The translations under genes were made by a program, and so were the position numbers. A stretch of DNA of 64,000 nucleotides from Lotus japonicus (lineage: Eukaryota; Streptophyta; Magnoliopsida; Fabales; Fabaceae): the NCBI RefSeq assembly GCF_012489685.1, contig NC_080041.1, positions 31,609,780 through 31,673,779 on the forward strand, in the 5' to 3' direction. Below the pieces are notes generated by a model, which was not told where the DNA came from, searched no databases, and saw only the letters and a list, made by a program, of their open reading frames with translations. Of this stretch, positions 11,687 to 24,089 are shown one piece after another (within the stretch, counting starts at the first letter, position 1; every line of letters starts with the position of its first letter).

Positions 11687-13602
11687 TGTCACGACCCAAA
11701 ATCCCAAGCCGTGACCGGCGCACAGACTACCACCTTAGCCTGGCAAGCCTATTTAACAAAACTCACTTCCCAAAATAATTTTCCAAAATTGTACATGTTT
11801 AGTATAATTTATAAAAAAATAAATCCATAAGAATCTTTTATGTAATATCACCATCTCCATTCGTAACTAGAATTTCAAGAATACATAAATTTCAAATCCA
11901 GCACTAAAGTGCAAATCCTTAAATTAGAACAATAAATAACAATTCAAACTGAATTCCCCCAAAGACTCCCCTATAGCTGCAGAATGACAGATCAACAACA
12001 GACACAAATATGACAACCTTCCAAATGAGGCCTATAAACAATATAAGCAGAACGATCTGAATCTGATAACATACTGGTACTCAGTTTCCTGTGGATGGAA
12101 ATAAGGAATGGGGTAAGTCACAAAGACTTAGTGAGGATTTAACAACCACCATGAACAGGAAAAGGGAAACATATGAAGCACGAGTTTTTCACTATTAGTT
12201 CATAGTGGATAAAATATATAATATTAATAAAATTAATAAGCATCATTTCCAATAAGAGATGATCAAACTGCCAAGTTTATAAATAACTGTTTCAATGAAA
12301 CTGAATAAAAATCATGTCAGTCATATGAAAGCATTTAAAAATCAGAAAAATAATTTAATAGGGTCACACATGTAGAACCGTGAGGCGGCTCCATCTCGTT
12401 GATAGCCCTCTCCTCCTAAAGGATGGCCTATCCGATAGGGGCGGCTCCATCTAACGGATAGCCCTTTCCTCTCTCGTATCACATGTCACATCGTATCATA
12501 TCATCGGGGGAAGCTACATCTCGTTGATAGCCCTTTCCGTGCACTGGCGGCTCCATCTAACGGATAGCCCTCTCCTCCCGGAATCAAACTAGCTAGGTGC
12601 ACCTAGGCCGTTACCTCTGCTAACGGCTACGGGGTTCTATCAAGGATCCCCAAAACCAATTTCTCAAACCAGTTCAAGTCTCATCAGAAGTCCCAAAATC
12701 AACTTTCCAAGTTCACAATCTCAATTTCACATAATTTCCAAAATCAAAGCAATATAAATATATTTCTCATGTCAGTTCAGAATCAGACTCATATCAACTT
12801 CATAAACCAGCTTTCGGATAATTCACGAATTGTAAAGCATGTTTCCCCAATTTAAATAAATATGCAATAAGCTAAAATAATCAAATCATCAGTTGTATAA
12901 TTTATTAAAAAATAAGTCACAATGATTGGAAAACCACTCACTGTTACGAAGAACCAACATGATTGCTCTCCACAACTGCGCGACAACCAAACGGACCACT
13001 AACCGACAGATCTGAACACCAAAAATCAACTTCAAACCTTCAATAACAATTATCTTATGTCGTACCTGTGAGCAACTATGAAATCCCCAATTATGTACCC
13101 AAACCCCTAAATTAATTCTACCTAAGTCTGACATACAGTACAATATCATTCTCTAAATTTAAGGGTTGTGGAAATACCTCAATTAATTTAAAAGAGGAAT
13201 CATGAAGGGCTTGGTACCATTCTCCTTCATCAAAGCACCAACCGTGGCTCCCAAAAGAGAACGCAAGAGACTCTCACTTGAATGATAGATTTTATCTTCA
13301 CTAGCATGTAACTTTATGGTGGTATTGTGTGGTTCTTAACTAAAGAAGAAAAGGATGTAGAGGAGAAGAGAAGAATCGCTGATGCCGAGAAAAGAAGTTG
13401 AACCAGAGAAAAAGGAAAAAGATGAGAGGGAGAGAAAAACATAGGGTTTTAATATATAATTAGGAATTAAGAATGGTATTGGGAGTGGGGTTACGGTTTG
13501 TTTTTTTGTTTGGTTTGTTATATATACATATATCTATTTATTTGTTTTTTTTATTAACAGGTTCCTTTTATATATTTTTTTTATTTTAAACGGGATGTTT
13601 CA
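11687..13602 (-). repeat. Right LTR (5' LTR of the element)
   Basis: Nearly identical to 6476-8392. Differences noted include ACTATTAGTTCATAG against ACTATCAGTTCAGAG, CCTCTGC against CCTCCGC, AAACGGACC against AAACGAACC and a few T-run length changes. It carries the same cluster of GGCGGCTCCATCT repeats. Confidence 0.95.
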
Positions 13603-14036
13603 CTCTCCACCAGCAACACATCGATGCTGATTCAAGAATACATAAATATTCCAGGTACTGTATCATATCTATATTTAACAAATCAATAACCACAAAATGG
13701 GCACCTAGTGTAAGTCAACTCCAAACAACCAATTTATCAATCTTTCACTTTTCTTCCTTCTCTCTCATTTAAACATGGATGCAGACACCCAAGAAACCCA
13801 ACTAAGTGTCTGCAAAACATTTTCACAGATAACAACAACTAAAGTTCTAGTAATTTAATTACAAAACATAAACCAATTCACTTTGTTCAAAATATTTAGG
13901 ACTACCATTGCACAAGACACACATTCCATGTCCGTAACAACCACCAAACTAACAGTTGTAATATCGTAAAAACAAAGTGCCAATGCATTCATCTAGATAA
14001 AACTTCCCGCTACTAACCAACTCCTATCAGAAACTT
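13603..14036. repeat. Spacer module, right half
   Basis: The sequence resumes with CTCTCCACCAGCAACAC and matches 27314-27746 and 39880-40263 up to the stop codon of the F-box/FBD copies. Nothing coding is seen. Confidence 0.85.
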
Positions 14037-14740
14037 TCATTTAAATAAAAGTTCACATATCGTAGAACTCCTTGGGCATGAGGACAATTCTTTTATCATT
14101 TCAAATTTGTCCTCTAATTTTGAGGAAGGCGCAGTGCAAATGGTCATTGTATGTAAAACCCCTGAATTCTGCATAATATATTTTGCAAAATGCTGCTCAC
14201 TTTCTGTGCCACTAAAATTTGTAATAGAACACTTCCTAAGCTGTGAAGAAAGACACTCCGGAACAGGATAAGGGGACATCCAAACAACAGGAGCAGAACT
14301 TATCTGGACATCCAGGACAAAAATTTGAAGATTTGGACACTTTTTGAGCATCCGACGTACAAAATCCCAGTTCATATCAATACTCAACTCGAGCTCCAGA
14401 TGAGTTAAATTGGGAAAAACTGGAATTTCATCAGGGTACTACGACTGTTAAAAAGAGAAATCACAAACATTAGTGACATATATACAAACCTTGCCAATGC
14501 GAAGAAATTCTACATTACAAATCACTTTCAGATTCAGAGGAATAGTAAATTCAATGTTAAATATCTCTGCCCTGACCAACTTAGATAATCTTTCCAAGTT
14601 CTTATATGAACTGTGAAAAGAAACCATAGGGTTTGTTGTTGTTCATGAGATAGGTTTGGTCGTGAAAGTGAGGGTAGGAAGTGAGCGCCACAGTGGCTTC
14701 CACCTCTTTGATTTGGGGCTGGTGGATGGATAGATATGTG
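14037..14740 (-). pseudogene. F-box/FBD/LRR gene copy 1, broken
   Basis: The second exon (14438-14037) is intact: 133 codons plus stop, from YPDEIPVFPNLTHLELE to the FBD ending ELSSCPRSSTICELLFK. The first exon is wrecked. From 14490 upward it reads CNVEFLRIGK and LSKLVRAEI, then jumps to NNNKPYGFF and KRWKPLWRS in other frames. Compared with the intact copy at 27.7 kb, about 140 middle codons (leucine-rich part) are lost, and the first half of the F-box, including the start codon, is replaced by upstream flank (TTTGGGGCTGG). Family role: F-box proteins bring substrates to SCF ubiquitin ligases through SKP1; this copy cannot. Confidence 0.85.
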
Positions 14741-14869
14741 ATTTTAGGGTTTAAGAGATGATTCTCTTGCCAAGGCTGAAATGAGTTAAAAGGGTCTCTT
14801 TGGTTCAAAAGGAGGGAGGGGAGGGGTTTTAATTAGCTAGCTTGTTTGGTTAATGGGAGGGAGAGAGAA

Positions 14870-15030
14870 ACTAGTCATTCCCCAAGAGTTAGCTTAAGTT
14901 GTAAGAGTTCGGGGACATAAGGGTTGGGGAGGGAAAGGTCCACGGTTTGAACCCTAGAAGAGAAATTTGAAGGAATTTTCTAACTTACTAACAACTAATC
15001 ACTAACATTTGTCTATAAAAAAAACTTATA
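14870..15030 (+). mobile_element. tRNA-derived SINE
   Basis: A box A-like stretch (TAGCTTAAGTTGTAAGAG) is followed about 50 bp later by a box B-like GGTTTGAACCC (14944-14954), and the 3' part ends CTAACATTTGTCTATAAAA plus A. The same 3' end occurs in inverted orientation at 36.4 and 39.75 kb, showing a dispersed family. Boundaries are approximate. Confidence 0.65.
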
Positions 15031-17987
15031 AAAAGTGAGGAATTTTTATAATTGGATTATTGATTTCTGAAGCTGAAACCAATTCTTTTTTTTTAAGCAG
15101 AAACCAATTCAATTTAAATTAATATTTATAAATATATATAATTTTACAATAATGTTTAATTTTTTAATATATTAAAGTTAAAAACCCATGAATTTGGACG
15201 GGCTATTTGCTAGTTAGTATTATTTTTACCACAACTGTGCAGTCAGGGCACGACCGTGGCAATCGGCTGATAGAAAAAAACATAGGGAAAACACAAATAA
15301 GTAATTAAAAATCCTAAATCTATAAACCCTAAACTCAACTGTTCAATCCTAGTCTCTGATAATTGCGCCAAAAACTTGTTGCACTATTACACATGTCTAA
15401 ACTAGAGTAAGTACACTATCGCTTAAGTAATATAAGATTGTTGTTTACTTAGATTTTTGGTAAACAGTAAGAAATCTAAACCTTAACGAAGAGGCTGCAT
15501 TTAGATCTTCTTTGGTTTTTTAACTGAAATTGACGTGCTCAAAATTAGAGTTTAAGAATTTTAAAAGAAGGCTAAAGTTCTTCAAAGAACTTAAGGAAAG
15601 GATGAAGAAAAATGTTACAATAAATAAAAATAATAATTGAAGAGAAACAAGAGAAAAACTAGTAATAAACTTATATATATATATCTGGAAATGGTTTCGC
15701 AAAATACATACACAAGAACTCTTAATGTGCTATTAGTCACATTTGCTTGGACTTCGAGCATTTCAGAGAATTTTTTGAGCAATAATACGCGAACCCATAT
15801 TCAAGTCACAAATCTCCTATTTATAGGCAAAAACCTAAATTGAAAGCTAACGGTAAGAAAATCTCAACCTTACATGTGTCCTGATTGAACTAACTAGCTT
15901 CCACGCATCTTGTAAGTTTTCAACTGCTCTAAACTGTTAGTTGAAATGCCCGTTAAAACAGTTCTGAATTATTAGTTGAGATGTCTATTCAATGTTGGCA
16001 ATACGATCTAAGTTAAGCATTGCACTTCGACCAAAATCTTTCACCATTTTTTGGTCGAAATACATCAATTGCCAACAGAACTAACAACTTGATAGATTAA
16101 TCTTCGACTCATTTTTCCTCATGCAAATCGAGTAATAAAGACTTGGTGAAAGTTTTCAGCGTAATAATTGTAAGTCTCAGTTATCGAACTCAAGGGATTA
16201 GGTGGACAAACTTATTTTAGGCAGGTAAATTCATAGTTTAGGAAAATCAATAATTGGAAGTTGTAATCATGCAATAAAGCAAACAAAAGTGGGAGGGAGG
16301 GGGATGGAGAGAGAGAGAGAGATTGTAGTGCAAGTGGATCATTCTCCCCGATTTCATAAACATTATCCTAATTAACTACTATGTCGACCATACCTTCTTA
16401 AGGAATTAACTCACCATTGCTAATTGTCCTATATGAATGCACTACTTACAAGCAACCACCATTGTAAAGTGATAAAGTAAAATAGGTATGAAGAACATAG
16501 AGGTGACCTAAGTGATATTTTACTATCTAATCATTGGTGACTCAGAAGCAATCATGAATTAATCCTAATACCTCTTCTAGGAGCGCACCAAAACTAATTC
16601 TCTACACATTTTTCCCTTGTAATGATTTAGTAGGTCAATTTTCCCGTCAAGAGTTAATTAACTACTAGTGATATAGTTTTTTTTTTGGTTAAGAAAACAA
16701 AGGGAACACAATTCTAACTGAGTTAAAACTGCCATATATGAACTAACAAGGTTCAGATAGCCTCTTTAACTAGAAACAATTAGAGGCCCCTGGTTGCGCA
16801 AGGTGGCACGATCGTGGCTTATCAAGCATGACCGTGGCATCTTTTAATTCCTTTTGCCACGAGCAAGTTGAGGGATGCATGGTCGTGAAGCTTTATTTGA
16901 TTGGCACAATCTTGGCGTTTTGGCAAGCACTGTGGTGCTTTTTCTTTAGCACGTTAATCTCCACTCGGAGCATCATTTTTGGCTCATTTTACACTATATT
17001 CTCTTTTTTTTCTCTCTTTTGCCTGTATTGCGCAAATACGTTTAAAAGCACATGAGTTATGAATAAGAAATGCGTCAATTAGATGTAAAATCAAGGTAAA
17101 TTGAGAAATAAAACATGCTATTTTGACGCGCATCAGTATGCATGTTATATAATATGGTTCTTATTCATGGTTTAAAGTTGTCAAACTAATTTTGTACCCT
17201 ACATAAGCGATGAGCAGTTTTTTATCAGATATATAAATTGGGTCCCCATATAAATTGACTTGATTTTCTAATCATAGTGTGTCGGTCCATGAAAAGAAAA
17301 AGTTGTTCATGTATGTTATAATGCACATGCTGCTTTTCGAGGTATCTAGGTGAGGAAACAAGATTCCGAGATTCTTTAGTCTATTGGAGTCATTGATAAA
17401 GCAATCCTGTACTGGCGTTTTAAGAGAAGACTAGAAGAGGCTTTTGTAGCTTTGTGGGCTCTATATAATAGTTGCTCTTAACTAATAAATATTGCACGAA
17501 AATGTATCTTCTTATCTGTTACAATATCTTTCAATCTATGATCTACTTAGTAATATTACTCTTCGATCATGTACTTCATTCAGGCAAACTCTGACACTCT
17601 TTCATCATGTGTTTCAGCCCTGGACAATAAATGATAAGACTAAACATTGCTATACTGATAATTTTTTTGGAGAAAGAGTAAGATCAAACAGCCAAATTCA
17701 GATCTGCAATGTTTCTTTTCAGTTTGAAAAGATAAGAACAAGATGTTTGTTTTATGGTTTATTCCTACATAGGCTCCTATCAATATCATCATGTCACCCA
17801 ACCCCAACATAATATTCTTCCATCTTCACCAACCTCCTTCACTAAGCAAAACTAATGCTTCCTTTTTCCACACTGCACATTTCACTACCACTCCATTCCC
17901 CACTCCCACCAATATTTTCAAGTCTCAAACCCTTGACATTCAAAGTCATTGATTTTCTCTATTTTCGCTCCTCTTCTTGTGTTCATA
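15031..17987. other. About 3 kb without a recognisable gene
   Basis: AT-rich intergenic DNA. It holds a short GA microsatellite (about 16308-16322) and recurring GCACGACCGTGGC-like phrases (15248, 16807, 16829), which suggest old LTR-type repeat sequence. Frames here, including 16828-17055 and 17492-17812, show no family motif or composition that I would support as coding. Confidence 0.5.
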
Positions 17988-18425
17988 TTCATGGTCAACC
18001 TTCTTCAACTCTTCCCTGTGTTGTTTTTCCTTCTTATCCCAGTTTCACCACAAGCCTGATCAACTCCTATATACTGGATTCAAGAGAGTGGGCAGGGACA
18101 ATTTAACCTTGAATGGGGTAGCAGAATTAGAGAAAAGTAGAATACTTAGGATAACAAATGAGACAAGTAAATATATGGGGCATACTTTTTATCCAGCTCC
18201 TTTTCAATTCAAGAACTCTAGCAACGGTAAAGCATTCTACTTTTCTTCTATTGTCCCTGAGTATCTAAATCCAGGTGAGCAAGGAGCCCTAGCCTTTACC
18301 ACTGCAACTTCCAAGGATCTCCATGCTCTCCCCAGCTAGTACCTTGGTGGTCTTAACAAAAGTAACATTGGGAACTTCTCCAACCACCTCTTTGCTGTTG
18401 AGTTAGACACCGACATCAATAACAA
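17988..18425 (+). pseudogene. L-type lectin receptor-kinase ectodomain fragment
   Basis: The best-preserved lectin relic. A signal-peptide-like start (MVNLLQLFPVLFFLLIPVS) at about 17992 runs into a stop. In the neighbouring frame the domain begins DQLLYTGFKR, continues as NLTLNGVAELEKSRILRIT, FYPAPFQFKN, FSSIVPEY and GALAFTTATSKDLHALPS, then a stop and frame change, then NKSNIGNFSNHLFAVELDT. This is the first half of the legume-lectin fold that in L-type lectin receptor kinases sits outside the plasma membrane. The rest of the lectin domain, the membrane segment and the kinase are absent. At least two stops or frameshifts make it a pseudogene. Confidence 0.85.
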
Positions 18426-19141
18426 GTTAACAACCATATTAGAATCCACATCACCAACTTGCATGCGAATTCATCTGACACAGCAGGACATTACACATAA
18501 GAAACATACTTCTCTTATAACTGGATTTTCAGTTACCTGTAGTCCTTGCACTATCTGCTATTGTACATGGTATTTACAATTGCAGAAAAAACAAGAATGC
18601 TAATGTGACAGAAACTTGGGAGTTTGAGATTGGGCCACACATATACTCCTTCCAAGTGGTTAAGAAAGTCACATAAGGTTTCAAGCACAAAGAGTTACAA
18701 CAGGACACAGTGTCACAGTCAAAAACTGAAAAATAAGTTCCATTAGAATCCTGAATCATGTATACACAACATGAAACCTTGATAGACACTAGCACGCTTC
18801 TCTCACCTTGAGCAAGTCTAGAAGAGTTGAAGGCTGCATGCTTGTTAACACTTAAATCTGAAGAATGTAACTACAAGGGGAAAATGGAGCATAATTTATT
18901 CAACCAATACAACTGCAGTCAATGACAGGAATATCTAAGATCAAGTGAACTACTAATAGAAGATGTTCATTGGTCTGAAAATTAGAATAATACCAGTACT
19001 GAATCACAATTTACAAGAGACAAATTCCATACCCTTCAAAACAGTAGCAGTTGTACTACATGTAGATAAACTAAGTGCAAATGCAATCTTCTAAACACAA
19101 CTTGCAGGTTGCAGCTACTAACTAGAGCATGGCATTCATTT
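18426..19141. other. Spacer between lectin fragment and F-box copy 2
   Basis: Partly related to the other spacers (the end, around AACTAAGTGCAAATGCAATC, matches 43480-43510). No gene seen. Confidence 0.5.
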
Positions 19142-20234
19142 TCATTTAAATGAAAGTTGACAAATTGCGGAACTCCTTGGGCACAAGGACAATTCTTTTA
19201 TCATTTCAAATTTGTCCCCTTGTTCTGAGGATGGCGCAGTGTCTATGGCCATCGTCTGTAAAACTCTGGAACTCTGCATAATATATGTTGCAAAATGCAG
19301 CTCACTTTTCGTGCCTTTATAATTTGTAATGGAACACTTCCTAAGCTGTGAAGAAAGACACTCAGGATCATTGAAGGGGGAAGTCCAAACCATATCATGA
19401 GTAGAACTTGCCTTCATATCAAGTAACAACTTTTGCAGCTTTGGGCACTTCTTGAGCATCGCAAGTACCAAATGCCAGTTCATACCAATACCCGACATCA
19501 TGAGCTCCAGATGAGTTAAATTGGGAAAAACTGGAATTTCATAAGGGTACTGCAACAGTTAAAAATAGAAATCACAAACATTAGTGACATTTTCTAAAAA
19601 TACAAACAAGGTAATCACACTTTTCTTTCACATATATACAACAAACCTTGTCAATGCGAAGAAATTCTACATTACAAATCACTTTCAGAGGAATTTCAAA
19701 GCCAATGAAAGATATATCTGCACTGACCAACTTAGTTAAGCTTTTAACGTTGGTATTACTAGGACTAGAACAGTCAGCATAACGCATTCTGCTCAAATGC
19801 ATATACTCAAGAATTGGACACCCAGAAAGAAGTTCCATAACATATTGCGGTTCTGGAAAAATAAGGCAATACAACTGCAAAGTTTTGAGCGAAGGAAGGT
19901 GAACAAAAGAAAATACATCCACGTTTAACCCAAACAACTTGAGAACAACAAGAGTCTTGCAGCTGAAAATGCAGCTTTTGATCAATTTTGGAAAAATTTG
20001 ATAGAACAGCTGGATGTAGAGATTCTCAAGTCCACGTTGTACTGCAGAGTTGACCCATCTATTGACATCAGAAAGGTTGAAATGCGAAGAGCCACATTGG
20101 AGACGAAAGGTGGTGATTGGTTGGTGGTGATCTCTGTTGCGCATGGTTCTATATATAAACTTTGAAAAGCCATTATAGGATCTGTTGATTATGAGATAGC
20201 TTCGATCTGGCAACGTGCTGATTCTGTCAGCCAT
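19142..20234 (-). CDS. FBD/LRR protein without its F-box (copy 2), two exons
   Basis: Exons 20234-19647 and 19549-19142 join in phase (AAG before GTTTGT; CAG before TAC) to give 331 codons and no stop. It starts [10 protein letters not shown] but then goes straight to RSYLIINRSYNGF. The paralogue at 44.7 kb has 39 further codons there, including LCHILSF and LSKRWRPLW, the SKP1-binding core of the F-box. The deletion is in frame. The leucine-rich part (SCKTLVVLKLFGL, LPSLKTLQL, LLSGCPILEYMHL) and the C-terminal FBD domain (PECLSSQLRKCSI, ELSLCPRSSAICQLSFK) are preserved. An F-box protein recruits substrates to an SCF E3 ligase; without the F-box this one might bind targets but not SKP1. Whether it is expressed is unknown. 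An upstream in-frame ATG at 20282 exists, but MADRIS matches the family start. Confidence 0.75.
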
Positions 20235-21047
20235 GAGGTTGCGGCGTCTCTGGTAGGAATTCATCTTCAATCGATTCTCCATTTCTTGCAGAGCTTTGAT
20301 TAGATTTGGGGCTGGTCAGCTGGTGGATGGAAACAAATGGGATTTTAGGGAAAACATGAGGAAGGAAAAGGAAAGGATGAATTTTAGAAGGAAAAGTGGA
20401 CGGGCCCAAATGTGTTTGGTTAGGGAAGGAAAACTACGGGAAGGGAAAAGTAATGGTGGGTCCCATGGCTTAAACTTTTCCTCTCATCATTGCGTGGAAA
20501 AGACTGATCATGGGGACTGGAAAATGGTGAAAAATCTTTTATGTTCATGCTATATGTTTTATAGCATTTTAAAAACATGATAACTAATATATTTTTAGAA
20601 TTAAAAACATGAATTTTCAATTTTCAAGATTGAACCAGTTTAATTTTTTTTTGAACGAATTTAATCTAAATTGAATATTTGTAATACAATAATGATACAC
20701 AATCATGTTACAATGTTGATAAACCGACAAACACTTCACTTTTGTGGGAGTTTACTTTACAACTGTCACAAAGCGAGAAGCTTGACAAAACATGTTATAT
20801 AGCGATTTCATACTACCATAAACGTAGGTGTTGTGTGTGGTTTGTACTATAAAGTGGTCCACCAATTTTTTTTAATAATTTTATTTATACTATACATATT
20901 ATTCATACTTACTAGGGATTTGCTAACTTTTTTTGAACGTAGGGATTTGCTAACTTACTCCCACTTAATTTTGTGAATGAGTAAGATTGCAACCAACACC
21001 TTTTTTTTATAGAAAAAAACCCAACAATTTTTCTTTAAACCCAATTT
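20235..21047. other. 5' flank of copy 2 and AT-rich DNA
   Basis: The first part contains the flank also seen at 14.72 and 44.87 kb (TTTGGGGCTGGT). The remainder, to 21.05 kb, is AT-rich. No gene or clear repeat is recognised. Confidence 0.5.
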
Positions 21048-22231
21048 TAATTCGGGGTATTAATGTAACTTCCGTTTTTACCTTTATTTTTTAATTCCAA
21101 AAAACCATTGCCATTGAAATTAAGCATAAAATCAGAACATTTTAGGGAACATGAGAACATGAAGATTTTGCCACCAATCTGATTTTGTGAACCTTTTACA
21201 GGAACCTTTGTGATTTCGAGAGAGAAATATTTCAAAAAAACAAAAGTGGGGCAAAGCAAACAAGAAACAAGGTGAGACAAAATTTGTACTTGGTGGAAAA
21301 AAGAAAGAAAATAGGAATGATTCTCTTGGTTTGGATGATTTCCCAAGGATCGGTTGGAAAGAGTCACGACAAGAACCCATGGGTCATTCGTCAACGGAAC
21401 CCGCCGCCTAGCCACACTGCTAGGAAGATTTTCGACCCAAGGAGTCGTTATCATGGTCCCACGAACCATCGGCTCTGATACCACTTGTTGCGGAGAGCCA
21501 CAGCGAGGACCCATGGGTCAAGGACGAGGAGAGATACCAAGGAAATCTTGGACACCACAACTTTACCAAAACCCTTAAGACATTAGGTTTATGGGTCCAT
21601 CTCATTATAAATTCTACCTCTTACCCTGACTTCTCTGATGAAGGACTTGACTCTAACACTTGATTATAACAGGATCAAAGGTTGTTTTGTCTCTCTCAGG
21701 TTGCTGGGAGCAACCCATTTCAATGGCTATGGTGAGGAGAAGAAGAAACAATAGCTTGAAAAGCAGACAAGTTTGGGGAAAGAAAAGAGAGATGGACGAT
21801 TAAATGATGAAGTAGAAGTTAAGTTTTTCAATTTAAAATTGTTTTGGTCTAAGATCTACTAAGGGAATATTCTAAGTCCTTGATAAACCCTAGTAGAGCA
21901 CAAATAGTAAGAATGATTAAAATAAGGAAAGTATTTCATTAATGATAAAAAAGGTGCTTGGTACAATGAAGGACCCCCCTTTTATAGTGGGTGTCATCCT
22001 TATCTAAAAGATTCCTGGGTTTAGGCCTTACATCCAAGGCCCAAATCTCTATGCAAATGAGACAAATACATATAAGACACATATAAATAAGACAAAATAG
22101 GTCTTGGGACCACATTTCAGGTATGTGACCCTTCACTGCCCTAGTGATCGCCAGGTCAAGCTCTCACTTATTAGGCGAGCGTCCTTTATACCGGGCGGGG
22201 TTAGGCTTGTATAAGCCCACTCGGTCCACAA
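21048..22231 (-). mobile_element. Copia-like LTR retrotransposon remnant (LTR plus leader)
   Basis: GGCTCTGATACCACTTG at 21473-21489 is the reverse complement of a TGGTATCAGAGCC primer binding site. To its right is an LTR-like stretch (about 21486-22231) that, on the minus strand, contains CCACTATAAAA, a TATA box, near 21980. To its left is a leader with an open stretch (MVRGTMITTPWVENLPSS) and then unrelated AT-rich DNA. No pol is present, so this is a truncated piece. Boundaries are approximate and the superfamily is an inference. Confidence 0.55.
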
Positions 22232-22463
22232 ATTTTCAAAACAAAATTACATAAACAACCTTCATTTTAAATTGATTTTAAGAAGAGAGAGTTGAATTTT
22301 TGGTCTAAAAGAAAATGTGTTGGTTGCTAACTTACTCCTTCACAAAATCAAGTGGGAGTAAGTTAACAAGTCCCTTACTGATATGTTTATATATTTATTA
22401 TATGACACTTTTTTTGGTGCCTCAGAAAGTTAACAACAAGAAAGAAAAAAAAGAAATAGGAAA

Positions 22464-22958
22464 CTAAGGCATGACCAATTGATCCTTCAGCAGAAGGTAC
22501 TCTTGTTCTGGTGTAGGATGAGTCAGCTCTTTAACACCAGGCATGAGGCATGTGGCTCCCTGTCTTGCGATCCAATTTGCAGCACAATTACCCTCCCGTT
22601 GGACCCAAGACAACTTGATTCTCCAATCCCTCTCCAACAATTCCTTTATCTCCCTCAAGACAACAACATGATCATGATGCGTTAAACTAAACTCATCGGC
22701 AAGCACCTCCCTCAACACCGAACAATCAACCTCTCACAAGACTTTCCGGTGTCTGCGGCTCCAGGCGAAGAGAAGGCCATCACGCAAGGCCCTAGCCTCA
22801 GCGAGAAACGAAGTTCCAATGGAAGCATAGCTCATGAAACCAACAATCCAAGACCCCTGACTATCACGCAGAACGCCCCCACCACCCATGCCATTTTCGC
22901 TATCTCGATAGCTTCCATCAGTGTTAAGTTTTACGAATTCCTGCGAGGGAGGAGACAA
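22464..22958 (-). pseudogene. RNase H-like domain of a plant LINE, one stop
   Basis: The minus strand reads FVKLNTDGSYRDSENGMGGGGVLRD and FLAEARALRDGL, then a TGA at 22734-22736, then EVDCSVLREVLADEF, WVQREGNCAANWIARQGA and a stop. This is the RVT_3 type RNase H-like domain at the C-terminus of plant non-LTR retrotransposon polyproteins, with the first catalytic Asp (NTDGS) and the E of AEARAL visible. Only one nonsense codon separates the halves. Upstream sequence changes frame near 22965 and no reverse transcriptase is found, so it is a 5'-truncated copy. Confidence 0.8.
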
Positions 22959-23639
22959 TGAACGTGCAGAAGCTGGCCTGCATCCCTTCTAGAAAATTTA
23001 ACCAGGTCACCGTGCTCATGGCAAAGCTTATGCCAAGCTACTGAATGGGCCAAGGTTGAGGATCAAGAACCATATTATTATATCACACGTTTTTTGATAC
23101 TTATATTATTATATCACACTTAAAAATAAATATTTATTTGAACAAAAATTGTTTTTGGTAATTATTTAAATAAATATGGTTCAAAGGAAACAAACATAAT
23201 CTTTATTTTAAATAATATTATAGGGCAATGCTATAACTTAGAATTCTATATTGGTACTATTAATTATATAGCGTTGTGTTTTTATATATTATATATTTTA
23301 AAGATTTATACACACTTTAATTTTAAAGGAAAAAAAGTTATAAAAATCGAAAAATTTCATCTAATCCAAACCGTTATGGATTATATCGGATTTGAATTTA
23401 TAAAAAAATATCATTCGAAACCGAACCAATCTAATCTGCAAACACCCCTATTGAGTTGTGTTGTGCTTTTTCGAAGGGTTTGTTTAGTTGGTATCTAGTT
23501 ACTGTGTGTTTTGGTGTAGGGGAAAGAAAAAAAATAGAAACACAGAGCAAGAATAACTCCTAACCAAAACGCCCATTAGAAGCTAAAATAGAGAACACAA
23601 TAAGGAAAGGGGTCTCCCACACCAAGTGATGTCTATGTT

Positions 23640-24000
23640 GATTCTAAGCAAAACTAGCAAGCTTGTCCGCCACCACATTGATACCCCGAGGGACATGGTG
23701 GAGGGAAACCCCACAATCAAGGTGAAGGATTTAAAGAACTGATGCTACCTCCACATTAAACTAGGGAATCTCCTTGACCCCCTATTTGTAGGATATCAAT
23801 CACACTAGAGCAATTTGACTTACATGCACTCTTTTGTAACCTCGCTGCCAGCAGAGCTGCAACCCTTTTTTAATTACAGCCACCTCAGCCAGAAGAATAA
23901 CCGAAAATCCAAGTGTCGTGCGTGTCACGAACGACACCACCGATGGTTGCCTCCCTGAAGCAAACAAGCAGCTGCCAATTGTATTGAGCTTCATCCAACG
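23640..24000 (-). pseudogene. Second RNase H-like fragment, decayed
   Basis: On the minus strand KLNTIGSCLFAS, LLAEVAVIKKGLQLCWQRGYKRVHV and, after stops, DCGVSLHHVPRGINVVADKLASF follow the order of the same RVT_3 domain as at 22.46-22.96 kb. The catalytic Asp of NTDGS is replaced by Ile here and several stops interrupt it. Confidence 0.7.
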
Positions 24001-24089
24001 ATAAGGAGGGGGAGACCAATGTGCAACAAAACTTGTGTTCTTACACAGCGCAATACCCTTCCGATCAAGGGTTCTTAGTCCTAGGGTTC

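Larger units (their letters stand above)
6476..13602 (-). mobile_element. Ty3/gypsy-type LTR retrotransposon, defective, recently inserted
   Basis: Two near-identical LTRs (6476-8392 and 11687-13602), each starting TG and ending CA, enclose about 3.3 kb. The 5-bp target duplication CTCTC lies at 6471-6475 and 13603-13607. The primer binding site abuts the right LTR and the purine tract abuts the left one, so the element reads on the minus strand. The spacer copy at 27.31 kb shows the intact target TCCACTCTCCACCAGCAAC. Protease and integrase remnants are in Ty3/gypsy order (protease before integrase), but reverse transcriptase and RNase H are missing and the rest is full of stops. By eye the LTRs differ by about a dozen substitutions in 1.9 kb, so insertion was recent relative to the decay of the coding region. 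Confidence 0.95.

Noticed and set aside
7678..13149. Identical 86-codon frames at 7678-7938 and 12889-13149 as a conserved gene pair
   Set aside because: They lie at the same place in the two LTRs of one element; their identity comes from LTR duplication, not selection.
16828..17055. 75-codon hydrophobic plus-strand frame as a membrane peptide gene
   Set aside because: T-rich DNA gives hydrophobic frames by chance; no homologous motif, and the surroundings look like old repeat.
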